Positions 26,324-34,834 of a stretch of DNA of 64,000 bases are shown here, one piece after another. The stretch spans positions 213,944 to 277,943 of the forward strand of contig JARKRC010000063.1 of the NCBI GenBank assembly GCA_029974595.1. The letters are read 5' to 3'. A program made the position numbers and the translations under genes. The notes under the pieces were generated by a model that was given only the letters and a program-made list of their open reading frames with translations, had not been told where the DNA came from and made no database searches. The DNA is from Ereboglobus sp. Its GTDB lineage: Bacteria > Verrucomicrobiota > Verrucomicrobiia > Opitutales > Opitutaceae. Within the stretch, counting starts at the first letter, position 1, and the number at the start of each line of letters is the position of its first letter.

Positions 26324-27433
26324 ATGCCCTTGCCCGACATTTCCCGCCGCCGTTTTCTCACCGCCGCCGTGACCGGGGGCATCCTTACCTCCACCACGCT
26401 CCACACGACTCCCGCCGCCGATGTCCCGCAATCGCCGTCATCAAAAATTGGATACAGCCGGCCGCGGACCGTCGGGGCGCTCTATTTTCGCGCGCAGCTT
26501 TATACCATCGTCCCCCGGCAGGTCCGTGAGGACATGGAATGGATGCGCGACGCCGGCATTAACACGCTCGTCATTGGCGTGCTGGAGCAGGATCTCGCCT
26601 CTGCCCGTGAAAACATCGACGTGCTTTGCAGCGAGGCCCGGCGTGCCGGGTTGAAAGTCTGGGCCATTCCGAGCCGTTGGGGAAACCTTGTGGCAGGAGC
26701 ACCAAAAGTGCCGTGCGTGTTTACCGGCAAAAAACCGGATTGCTGGGCGCTTCGTTCCAACGGCAAACCGTGGATGGGTCAATTTGGTCCCTATGCGAGC
26801 ATCCACCATGAAATCACACGGGAAAGTTTTTCCAAAATGCTCCGCCGCCTGCTCACACAATGGCTGGTCGAGGGAGTTGTCTGGGATGAACCGAAAGCCT
26901 ACAACGTCATTGATCACAGCCTCGCTGCGCAAAAGGCCTTTGGCGGCTCCGTTCCCACCGACGTGCACCCTCATCGCCGCGCTTTCGCGAATTTTTTTGG
27001 CGAACTCAACGCCATCGCGAAGGAAGCACGCCCCGGCTGCCATACCTCGATGTTCACCTATGCGACACTCGCGCAGGACGAAGTGGATAACCTCGTTGAC
27101 CAGTCCGGCCTCGACGCTTTCGGCTGCGACGGACGCCCTTGGGCGCTTGCCGACGGAGGCGCGGACGACAGCCGTCGCGACCGGCCCGCGCGCAAATGCC
27201 TCATCGACGACGGCCCGCGCTTCATCGCCGCCGCGCGCAAGCATGGCAAAAAATCGTTCGCACTCATCGAGAACCACGCGCTTCCCGACACCAGCAATCC
27301 CATCATGGATCGGCGGCTTCCGGACGTCGTCGCACAAGGATGGGATCACTTGATTTGCTACTACTATCCGCGATCCTGTGACGCCCCCGACACGAGCATG
27401 GCAATTTTGAAGAAACACCTGCTGCGGATTTAA
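26324..27433 (+). CDS. Tat-exported putative glycoside hydrolase, TIM-barrel-like, family not recognised
   Basis: 369 residues starting with a twin-arginine signal (ISRRRFLTAAVTGGILTS). The body reads like a beta/alpha barrel: MEWMRDAGINTLVIGVLEQD, ARRAGLKVWAIPSRWG, LVEGVVWDEPKAY, GLDAFGCDGRPW, FALIENHALPD and WDHLICYYYPRS. The acidic residues in VVWDEPK and FALIENH at strand ends are candidate catalytic carboxylates (inference). I cannot place it in a CAZy family. It sits 28 bp after the GH28 and 41 bp before the PL22-like gene, so it very likely works on the same substrate. Confidence 0.72.
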   Translation: MPLPDISRRRFLTAAVTGGILTSTTLHTTPAADVPQSPSSKIGYSRPRTVGALYFRAQLYTIVPRQVREDMEWMRDAGINTLVIGVLEQDLASARENIDVLCSEARRAGLKVWAIPSRWGNLVAGAPKVPCVFTGKKPDCWALRSNGKPWMGQFGPYASIHHEITRESFSKMLRRLLTQWLVEGVVWDEPKAYNVIDHSLAAQKAFGGSVPTDVHPHRRAFANFFGELNAIAKEARPGCHTSMFTYATLAQDEVDNLVDQSGLDAFGCDGRPWALADGGADDSRRDRPARKCLIDDGPRFIAAARKHGKKSFALIENHALPDTSNPIMDRRLPDVVAQGWDHLICYYYPRSCDAPDTSMAILKKHLLRI

Positions 27434-27474
27434 GGGCGCGCTGCACATGCAGATAACAATATGCCGGAGAACTT

Positions 27475-28803
27475 ATGAATCGTCGTGAATTTCTGAAAAC
27501 CAGCGCTGGGTTCATTGCGGCGGCCACAGGCGGAAACATGCTCGCGATTGGCTGCAAACCCGCGAAGAAACAGCAAATCAAATTCGAGCCGGTCAGTGGC
27601 AAAAACTTTCTCGCTCCCGTGCTGAAGCTCACGCCTGATGGCGGCCTTTATCAACAAACCTATTTCGATGTCACGCCCTACAGTCCGTCGGAACGTTATC
27701 TGGTGGTTTCAAAGTTTCCCTTCCAAGATCGCATGCCGGTCGTCGGTGACTTTGCGGAAGTCTGTATAATCGACACACACGAGCAGACCATACAGACGGT
27801 TTACAAAACAAAGAGCTGGGGATTGCAGACAGGCACCAACGCGCAATGGGGGGCGACCGATCGTTATGTTTACTGCAATGATATCATAGGCGGCACGGCG
27901 GTCTGCGTACGCGTGGACATCGACACTGGTGAAACAAGCGCATTTTGCGGTCCCATGTATTCGGTGGCGACCGATGATTCGTGCGTGGTTGGGTTTCCGC
28001 TCGAATTATTTGATGTCACCCAGCTCGGCTACGGCTGCCCGCCCGCTTCGCCCGGCGCGTTCCAATCCCTGCCGCCTGGCGCATCGGGGACGGAGGGCAT
28101 CTGGCGCACCGACCTGAAGACCAATAAAAAGACACTCATTGTAAGTCTTGCGGACGCAGCGGCGGTGCTGCCTCCCCCGCCTGGGCGGGATTGCACTTAT
28201 TATTTTTGGCATAGCAAATTCAATCGGCAGGGCACGCGAGTTTATAATGTTGTGCGTTGCATACCGGCCGAAAATCCCGGCGTGCACAATCCCGCCAACA
28301 TCACATTCAAGCCCGATGGCACGGAATTATATTATGCGACACCCGGCCGCCTGCCGTGGGGGACGGGCGGCGGGCACCCAAACTGGCATCCCGACGGGGA
28401 GCATTTGATACGGCATTTGAAATTTGAGGATGAGAAAAACTATTTTGTAAAATTCAAATACGACGGCTCCACATTCGAAAAACTCTCCGGGCAGATACTT
28501 GGCGGAGGTCATCCGAGTGTGGAAAAGAACGGGCGCTACCTGATTACTGATGCATTCAAAACCGACGGCGGACGGAAAACAGTCTTGCTGCGCTTGGCGG
28601 ACTTGACGGCGGACGAGGCAAAGATCGTCTGCACGTTGCCCTCAATCAAATGGGAAGGCCGACTGCCGGACGCTGTTTTCCGCCTCGACGGGCATCCATG
28701 TTGGAGTCGTGATTACAAAAAAGTGACCATCCAGGCCGCGAATGAGCGCGGCGAGCGGCATCTTTATCTGGTGGATTTGTCAGCCATTTTGTCCTCGCAA
28801 TGA
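27475..28803 (+). CDS. PL22-like oligogalacturonide lyase-type propeller
   Basis: 442 residues. The N-terminus MNRREFLKTSAGFIAAATGG is a twin-arginine signal, and LAIGCKP just after it could be a lipobox. The remainder is a seven-bladed propeller of the oligogalacturonate lyase type. It has PYSPSERYLVVSKFPFQDR, an Ala/Trp-rich blade LQTGTNAQWGATDRYVYCND, GGGHPNWHPDG with a histidine that fits the metal/substrate site, and a second one in DGHPCWSRDYKKV. PL22 enzymes split unsaturated di- and trigalacturonides to 5-keto-4-deoxyuronate. Classical PL22 enzymes are cytoplasmic, so an exported one is unusual. Two diverged relatives lie at 48.3-51.0 kb. Confidence 0.72.
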   Translation: MNRREFLKTSAGFIAAATGGNMLAIGCKPAKKQQIKFEPVSGKNFLAPVLKLTPDGGLYQQTYFDVTPYSPSERYLVVSKFPFQDRMPVVGDFAEVCIIDTHEQTIQTVYKTKSWGLQTGTNAQWGATDRYVYCNDIIGGTAVCVRVDIDTGETSAFCGPMYSVATDDSCVVGFPLELFDVTQLGYGCPPASPGAFQSLPPGASGTEGIWRTDLKTNKKTLIVSLADAAAVLPPPPGRDCTYYFWHSKFNRQGTRVYNVVRCIPAENPGVHNPANITFKPDGTELYYATPGRLPWGTGGGHPNWHPDGEHLIRHLKFEDEKNYFVKFKYDGSTFEKLSGQILGGGHPSVEKNGRYLITDAFKTDGGRKTVLLRLADLTADEAKIVCTLPSIKWEGRLPDAVFRLDGHPCWSRDYKKVTIQAANERGERHLYLVDLSAILSSQ

Positions 28804-28894
28804 CAGTCTGGGGGAGAACAAAATCCTAATTTGCTCATTTTTAATTTCGCTAATTTCATTTGCAACTTATTACTAATGGAGAGGATCGCAATGA

Positions 28895-30505
28895 ATGGCC
28901 GGAATCCCATGCCCCTCAATGAACAGCACGCTTCACTGGATTGATTACTCAATTGTAATTATCACGGTCGTCTCCACGATTGGGTTTGGGGCGTGGTTTG
29001 CGCGGCACCAGGATTCTTCGGACAAATTTTTCGCCGGCGGCAAAAGCATTCCTCCGTGGGTTATCGGCATGTCCATTTTCGCCACATTGATAAGCAGCGT
29101 GACCTTCCTCGCGTATCCTGCGGCCTCATATAATGGGAACTGGATACTTCTTGTCCAAGGGCTCATGGTTCCGGTTGTGCTGGCCGGGATGATTTGGGTG
29201 ATTGTTCCGCTGTTCAGGAAAGTTATCCGGCTGAGCACGTATGAATACTTCGAGCGACGCTTCGGGTTCTTTGCGCGCATATACAGCTCAGTGGCGTTCA
29301 GTTTCACCCATTTCACGAAAATGGGCACGGTGATGTATCTCTTGGCACTGGCACTGAATTCTGTTGCAGGGTTCAGCGTGCCCGCGACCATTCTCGTGCT
29401 GGGCACGGCCATCATCCTCCTTACGCTGCTCGGCGGGATGGAGGCGGTCATCTGGATGGATCTTGCCCAAGGCTTGCTGATGATTGGAGGAGGGCTCATC
29501 TGCCTGGGCGTTCTTTTGTTTTCCACGGATGGGGGGCCGGTGGTGGCCATCGGAAGGGCGTTGGAGTGGAAAAAAATCGGATTCGGGCCGTATGACTGGA
29601 ATTTCACTCACCTCACCTTTATCGTGATGGCCATCAACGGCCTGTTCTATGGTGTGCAGAAATACGGCACCGACCAGACGATCGTGCAGCGCTATCTGAC
29701 GGCCAAGGATGACACGGGGGCGAAAAAAGCCGCCTATATCGGAGTATTCCTGAGCGTGCCGATGTGGATGCTCTTCATGTTTGTGGGCACCGCGCTGTAT
29801 GTGTATTACAAGACCAATAGCGGGCTGCCGCTACCCGAGGGCATCAAGGCCGACGGAGTGTTTCCCTATTTCATAAAAACGCAACTCCCGGTCGGTGTAA
29901 TCGGGCTGGTGCTGGCCGCGCTCATATCGGCGGCGGTGTCCAGCCTCGACGCCGACATGAACAGCATCGCGGCGGTCGGCGTGCAAGATTACTATCAGCG
30001 TTTCCGTCCGAATTGCACCGACCGAAAGCGTCTAAACATGGGACGTATTCTGGTAGCGCTTTCAGGCATCGGGTGCATCGTGGTGGCATTACTTTATCAT
30101 GCGTGGGGAGGGGAGGGGGTTCTCGGCGTGGTCTTTGAATTATATGCGATCTTCTCGGCCGGCATCGTGGGCATATTTTTGCTGGGGTTGTTCAGTAGGC
30201 GGGCGAACAAGCAGGGGCTCTACACCGGGCTCGTAGTATGCGTGCTCTTTACCGCATACGCCGTACTCACCACCACCCAAATCGGCGCCGGCGATACGCG
30301 GAGGCGGCTGCTCGATCTCGGGAGGTATAATTTTCCGCATCACAAGATGATGCTCGGTGTTTACAGCCATTTCATCGTGCTGGTGGTAGGCTATCTAGCG
30401 AGCTTCCTATTCGAGCCGAAGGGAAGACCGGTCGAAAGCCTGACCATATACGATTATTTCAAGCAAGCGGTGAACAAGAAGACGTCAGCCGGGCGGCGGG
30501 AGTGA
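28895..30505 (+). CDS. Sodium/solute symporter (SSS family)
   Basis: 536 residues, about thirteen transmembrane helices. LHWIDYSIVIITVVSTIGFG, FFAGGKSIPPWVIGMSIFAT, LISSVTFLAYPAASY, GGMEAVIWMDLAQ, YGTDQTIVQRYLTAKD and ISAAVSSLDADMNSIA are typical of SSS carriers that import sugars, sialic acid or uronates with sodium. Linked to a PL22-like lyase and a LacI regulator, it is the likely uptake route for uronides from this locus (inference). A GGAGAGG box at 28878-28884 lies 10 nt before ATG 28895 and supports this start; ATG 28919 (MNSTLHW) is the alternative. Confidence 0.92.
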   Translation: MAGIPCPSMNSTLHWIDYSIVIITVVSTIGFGAWFARHQDSSDKFFAGGKSIPPWVIGMSIFATLISSVTFLAYPAASYNGNWILLVQGLMVPVVLAGMIWVIVPLFRKVIRLSTYEYFERRFGFFARIYSSVAFSFTHFTKMGTVMYLLALALNSVAGFSVPATILVLGTAIILLTLLGGMEAVIWMDLAQGLLMIGGGLICLGVLLFSTDGGPVVAIGRALEWKKIGFGPYDWNFTHLTFIVMAINGLFYGVQKYGTDQTIVQRYLTAKDDTGAKKAAYIGVFLSVPMWMLFMFVGTALYVYYKTNSGLPLPEGIKADGVFPYFIKTQLPVGVIGLVLAALISAAVSSLDADMNSIAAVGVQDYYQRFRPNCTDRKRLNMGRILVALSGIGCIVVALLYHAWGGEGVLGVVFELYAIFSAGIVGIFLLGLFSRRANKQGLYTGLVVCVLFTAYAVLTTTQIGAGDTRRRLLDLGRYNFPHHKMMLGVYSHFIVLVVGYLASFLFEPKGRPVESLTIYDYFKQAVNKKTSAGRRE

Positions 30506-30561
30506 GGTTTTCCGGACTGTCAACCGAATTACGATGGCGAAGGCGGGTTTACTCCGTTGAC

Positions 30562-30586
30562 TTCACGGAGCCGTGAAACTGTTTTT
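30562..30586 (+). terminator. Hairpin plus T tract, terminator or LacI operator
   Basis: TTCACGG and CCGTGAA (30562-30577) surround a 2-bp centre, then ACTG and a run of six T. As RNA it folds to a six-pair stem with a GAGC loop, a reasonable terminator for the symporter, 56 bp after its stop. As DNA it is a palindrome 62 bp before the LacI-type gene and could be an autoregulatory operator, though the central dinucleotide is not CG. Confidence 0.45.
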
Positions 30587-30638
30587 TGTCTTTCCCTGTC
30601 TGTCATGGGAACACTTATTTCTTTTTTATTTCATCACA

Positions 30639-31727
30639 ATGAATAAACAATCAACAATTTCCGACGTGGCCAAGAAGGCGGGTGTGGCGCTCGGCACGGT
30701 CTCCCGGGTGCTCAACGACATTCCCGGAGTGAATGACGGTATCCGTGAAAAAGTGCTCTGTGCCGCAAGGGCATTGAACTACACGCGGCTGCGCCGCCGC
30801 AAGGTCGCGCGCATGGGAGGCGGCAGGCGCGGCGACGAGCCGAAAAACGTGGGTCTGGTTTGTTTTGGCATGGAGAACTCGCTGGTGCAGCTTCCGGTGG
30901 TGAGCGCGGCGCTGCAAAGCATCGAGAGCACCGTCGCAGGGTTGGGTGGCTCGCTGCTGCTTTCCATCAACCCGAAGGGGGACCGGGTGCCGGCGTTTCT
31001 GTCGGACGGTCGCGTGGCTGGTTTGATTTTGAAAGGACCGAATCAAGGCGAGCTGCCATCGCCGTCGGACAACCGGTTTTTACAGCAACTCTACCGATTG
31101 CCCTACGTGTGGCTGATGGGGCGATTGCCCGGCGCGCCGGGCGACCACTGCAACTTCGACACAGAGGATGCAGGACGCATCGCGGCGGCGCATCTTTATG
31201 AGAAAGGGCATCGACACGTGGCGTTTCTCAACCCGAAGCCCGGCCAGTCGCAATTCGAGTGTCTAAAACATTCGTTTCTCGAACACGCGCGATGGCTCGG
31301 TTGCGAGGTGGACCTTTTCGAGTCGCCGCCGCCTGGTCGGCGCGTGTGGCCGCTGCCGGCCATCACCTCGCCGGAAAACGTGGGCGAACTCGTGGCGCGC
31401 TGGCTGTCGCGTCCGGTGAAAAAACGTGCGACGGCGTTTTTCGTTCCGGCGGACCGCACATCAATCCAACTTTATGCCGCATTGGAAACGAAGGGCGTTC
31501 GTCCCGGTCGCGATGTGGGCATCATCTCGTGCAACAACGAGCAGTCCATCATCGCCGGCTTGAATCCGCCGCTCACGACCATCGACGTGCGCGCGACGGC
31601 GATTGGCGAGCGCGCTGTGCATCAGTTATTCTGGCGCATCGCGCATCCCGACGATCGGTCGTCGTCGCAGGTCATGATACAGCCCGTGCTGGTCGAGCGT
31701 GATTCGGTGCCGGAGCGAAAGGCTTGA
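30639..31727 (+). CDS. LacI/GalR-family transcriptional regulator
   Basis: A 362-residue DNA-binding regulator. The N-terminal helix-turn-helix TISDVAKKAGVALGTVSRV and hinge helix are canonical. The periplasmic-binding-protein-like sensor domain contains NVGLVCFGME, HLYEKGHRHVAFLNPK, FFVPADRTSIQLYAAL and GIISCNNEQSIIAGLNPPLTTI (split here by blades of the fold, not by a frame change). It likely senses a sugar or uronide and represses the unit it ends or the neighbouring operons. The ATG at 30639 begins directly before the HTH; the longer frame from 30573 lacks homology. Confidence 0.93.
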   Translation: MNKQSTISDVAKKAGVALGTVSRVLNDIPGVNDGIREKVLCAARALNYTRLRRRKVARMGGGRRGDEPKNVGLVCFGMENSLVQLPVVSAALQSIESTVAGLGGSLLLSINPKGDRVPAFLSDGRVAGLILKGPNQGELPSPSDNRFLQQLYRLPYVWLMGRLPGAPGDHCNFDTEDAGRIAAAHLYEKGHRHVAFLNPKPGQSQFECLKHSFLEHARWLGCEVDLFESPPPGRRVWPLPAITSPENVGELVARWLSRPVKKRATAFFVPADRTSIQLYAALETKGVRPGRDVGIISCNNEQSIIAGLNPPLTTIDVRATAIGERAVHQLFWRIAHPDDRSSSQVMIQPVLVERDSVPERKA

Positions 31728-31739
31728 GGGCGGCCTCCG

Positions 31740-33455
31740 TCAGTTATTTGGCAGAATGATATAATCGGCGCCGACATCCTTCGGCGCGGCGGGACCTGTC
31801 AGATAGCTGCGCATGACGGCGAGAGCCTTGGGCGTGCGGACGCTCCACCCGGGCGGAGCATCAAGCCGGCCCCATACATGCACCTCGTTTTCACTGGCGG
31901 ATTTCACGACGCGCCACTGGTCGAGCATGTCATCCTCCGTGCCGAATATGATGCGCACCGGGCGTGCGCAATACTCATAGTCGCGCGTGGTCGCGCGCAC
32001 GGGTTTTGCCACTGTAAAAACCGTCACAAAACGCGCGGCATCATAACGCACGGCGGTGATTTCATTGATCACGCCGTCGTTGCGGAAAAGCGCATTTTCG
32101 CCGCCTTCCGGCATTGGAATCGCGTCGCGGGAAACGAACCCGGAGGCATCGGCGATGAGATTGCGCGAAAAGAGGGGTGAGAGCCCGTCGCCTTTCTCCG
32201 GGATGTTTTTGAGGATGCTGCCGGTGAAATACGATGGCGATTTGTTTCGCTGGATTTCGGTGACGCTCCAGTTTGCCTGCCAGAATGTGTTGCGCACGGC
32301 GGTGATGAGAGCGCGGTCAAACAAGATGATGCCGCCAGTATTTTCCGCGACGACGTTGTGGGCGAGGTGCGCGGATACCGTGTGAATTACAAGAGCGAGG
32401 AGCGAATTGCCGGCAATGATATTGCGATCGATCCTAACAATTTCGGACTTGGTGGCATCGCCTTTGATCGCGGGGCAGCCATAAATCAGCATCGCGCCCG
32501 TCATGGATTCGCAGGCGACGATGATGTTGCCCGTGATAGTCGGGGTGGAGGTGATGACGCGGATGCCGCCATCAACAGGGGAGCTCGTATCCGTGCAATT
32601 TGCGATAACGATGTTGCCGGTGATTTCTCCCCGGCAGCCATCGGAATACGATATCACCGCACCTGCCGCATGAAGTCCTTTGGAGGCGGGAATCGACCGG
32701 TTGTTAAAAAAAACATTGCTTTTCAATCGGGGAGAGGCGCCGCCGCATGCGAGAAACGCGCTCGCGGTTCCGGTCTCGGTGCTGCTGTCGAAGATGATAT
32801 TATGCACGATGTAGGGAGCCGCCCCATTGATGCAGGCGATGGTGCCGCCATGGATTCCGGTCGGGCGTGGGCTTCCTGCCACACGGTTGCCAACGAACAC
32901 GCAGCCACTAATGGACGGGGAGGTGCCGTCGCACAAGATTGCCGCGCCCGCATCGTGCGCGAAGCCGTTTTCGAAACGCAGCCCGTCGAGTTTGGCCTCA
33001 TTCGCTCCCATTGCGATGCGGCGCTCGCCGCCACCATCAAGGATTGTGGGCGTGTTCCAGCAATCACGTGTGAGTTCGCCGGTGTCCTCGGGACCGAAGG
33101 CGGTGTAGCCACCGGAGAGGTTCACGCGAGGTTTCAGCACGAGCGTCGGCTCGGCATAACGTCCTTGCGAAATGAGGATGATCACCGGCTTGGTTCCGAT
33201 GGGCGGAGATTCGACCGATGCAAGCGCATTCGTGATGGACGCCCAGGGACGCGTTCGGCTGCCATTGCCGTTTGCATCGTCGCCATGGACCTGGTCCACG
33301 AAATAATATTTGCCGGAGGCGGAAGGTTTGGCGGTTTTCGCCTGTGCGGGCGGCCCGGCAGTGACGGCCGCCGCGCGGATGCGGGATGGCGCGAGAGCGA
33401 CGAATGAGATGATGGTGAAAAACAGAAGCGATGCGATGCGATGTGAGACTCTCAT
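31740..33455 (-). CDS. Secreted right-handed parallel beta-helix protein
   Basis: 571 residues with signal MRVSHRIASLLFFTIISFVA. After a linker, YYFVDQVHGDDANGNGSRTRPWASI is the common opening of beta-helix proteins of the DUF1565/PL-like type. Short repeated strands with Asn ladders follow (ISGCVFVGNRV, IVHNIIFDSS, LKSNVFFNNRS, ITGNIVIANC, ITGNIIVACES, IDRNIIAGNS, LAHNVVAENT). This fold is shared by pectate lyases and GH28, but I see no family-specific catalytic motif, so binding or lyase function is open. The frame is open to 33599; the signal peptide favours 33455. It follows the BNR/MORN gene on the same strand by 106 bp. Confidence 0.75.
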   Translation of the reverse strand: MRVSHRIASLLFFTIISFVALAPSRIRAAAVTAGPPAQAKTAKPSASGKYYFVDQVHGDDANGNGSRTRPWASITNALASVESPPIGTKPVIILISQGRYAEPTLVLKPRVNLSGGYTAFGPEDTGELTRDCWNTPTILDGGGERRIAMGANEAKLDGLRFENGFAHDAGAAILCDGTSPSISGCVFVGNRVAGSPRPTGIHGGTIACINGAAPYIVHNIIFDSSTETGTASAFLACGGASPRLKSNVFFNNRSIPASKGLHAAGAVISYSDGCRGEITGNIVIANCTDTSSPVDGGIRVITSTPTITGNIIVACESMTGAMLIYGCPAIKGDATKSEIVRIDRNIIAGNSLLALVIHTVSAHLAHNVVAENTGGIILFDRALITAVRNTFWQANWSVTEIQRNKSPSYFTGSILKNIPEKGDGLSPLFSRNLIADASGFVSRDAIPMPEGGENALFRNDGVINEITAVRYDAARFVTVFTVAKPVRATTRDYEYCARPVRIIFGTEDDMLDQWRVVKSASENEVHVWGRLDAPPGWSVRTPKALAVMRSYLTGPAAPKDVGADYIILPNN

Positions 33456-33561
33456 AAGGACGGAAGCAGACAGGGGCGCGGATGGGATGGTGGCGACAAT
33501 GTCGGACGCCGCTCTTGATTCAAGGATATGCATGGAGGGGGGTAGATGGCATATGCCGGGC

Positions 33562-34833
33562 TCAGTTCTCCCCCGGGTCGCCTTTGAGCGAACGGACAAC
33601 GCCGTCTTGCATGTTGATGCTGAACACCTCCGTTCCCGTCATGCGGTCAAACAGCACGGCCTTTCCTTCGCCGTGGAGGTCACGCCAGGTCGAGCGGGTG
33701 CGGATGCCGCCATCAGGCCAGTAGGTTGTCCATTCAAAGAGAGCCGGTGTCTTGTATTCACGTTTCCATGACAGAGTGCCGGATGGTCTGTAATGGGTTT
33801 CGGTGCCTTTAAGTTGCCCGAGATGATAGGTCGCGTCGTGCAGCACCTCGCCGTCGGGGCCGAGCCAGCGAAGGGGGCCGTGAAACAGGAAACGCCCGTC
33901 ATCGGCGATTCCGCCGGAGTAATGGACAGTGCCGCCGGGGACTTTTTCGATATATTCGCGGATGCCGGCCACCCGCGCCGCATTATTGCGCATGAGCGCC
34001 TCTTCAGAGGCGTTGTCGATTTCATCGGAGCCGCTGAGAATCCATTCCTCGTTGAATTCATAGTGAAGGCACGGCTCGGTCATGGTGGCGATGAGGTGAA
34101 TCACGCCGTTGGGTGTCTGACGTGCGACGGAGTAGCCGATGGTATCGCCGCCCATGTCGGCAGCGTGTTTTGGGAGCTCGTGGCGCTGCGTGCCCGGGAG
34201 CTTGCGGATTTTCCATGTCCCGCCATCATTGTCGGAGATGGCCACCCATACACCCTTGTCCTTGATGTCGGGAGGCGTGAAGCCCTTGTCGGTTTGGAGA
34301 TCGCCGGCAAAGAAGAGGCGTCCGCTGGCGAGGCGGATGAGCGAGGGACGCTGGTTGCCGCCGAGCATGCAGAAGGGGGTTCGGGAGATTTTCCATGTTT
34401 TGCCGCCGTCGTCGGAGACGGAGCGGGGCATGTGGCCTTCAATGTCAGAGCTTTTTCCGCCAAAGCCGAGGAGGCGTCCATCGCGCATCTCGACAAAAAC
34501 GGTGTGGCGTCCGCCAGTGCGTCCGCCGGTGTCGAACCAAGTGGCTCCATTGTCGGTGCTTTTCCATAGGACGGATTCGGGGCCGATGGCGTCGCTGGCG
34601 ATGAGAATATTGCCGGCGCGGTCGCGAAAGGCGCTGGTGATGGGTTGCGCGGAGTAGCCGCCGACCGGTTCGGGGAAATGCGGAAATTTAACCGGGCTCC
34701 AAGTGGCGCCGTTGTCGTCGGAAGTTATGTATTGGAAAGGATAACCGGCGTTGAATTTGTTCATGCCCCAGACGAACCAGATACGTCCGTGGTCGTTCCA
34801 GAGGAGAGGGGCATGATCATCGATATCGGGCAT
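33562..34833 (-). CDS. BNR propeller + MORN-like domain, 3' half of a frameshifted fusion gene (copy 1)
   Basis: 423 residues that align along their length with the C-terminal two thirds of the intact protein at 44281-46779. A sialidase-like propeller shows Asp boxes SDDNGATW, STDNGATW, SDDGGKTW and SDNDGGTW and the motif GGRTGGRHTVFVEMRDGRL. At the end, MORN_2-like repeats (YHLGQLKGTETHYRPSG, WTTYWPDGGIRTRSTWRD) follow. It has no signal peptide of its own. Translation from the internal ATG at 34833 would give an unexported protein, so this half is probably not functional alone. The break from the upstream half is one extra base in the A5 run at 34841-34845. Confidence 0.75.
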   Translation of the reverse strand: MPDIDDHAPLLWNDHGRIWFVWGMNKFNAGYPFQYITSDDNGATWSPVKFPHFPEPVGGYSAQPITSAFRDRAGNILIASDAIGPESVLWKSTDNGATWFDTGGRTGGRHTVFVEMRDGRLLGFGGKSSDIEGHMPRSVSDDGGKTWKISRTPFCMLGGNQRPSLIRLASGRLFFAGDLQTDKGFTPPDIKDKGVWVAISDNDGGTWKIRKLPGTQRHELPKHAADMGGDTIGYSVARQTPNGVIHLIATMTEPCLHYEFNEEWILSGSDEIDNASEEALMRNNAARVAGIREYIEKVPGGTVHYSGGIADDGRFLFHGPLRWLGPDGEVLHDATYHLGQLKGTETHYRPSGTLSWKREYKTPALFEWTTYWPDGGIRTRSTWRDLHGEGKAVLFDRMTGTEVFSINMQDGVVRSLKGDPGEN

Positions 34834-34834
34834 A

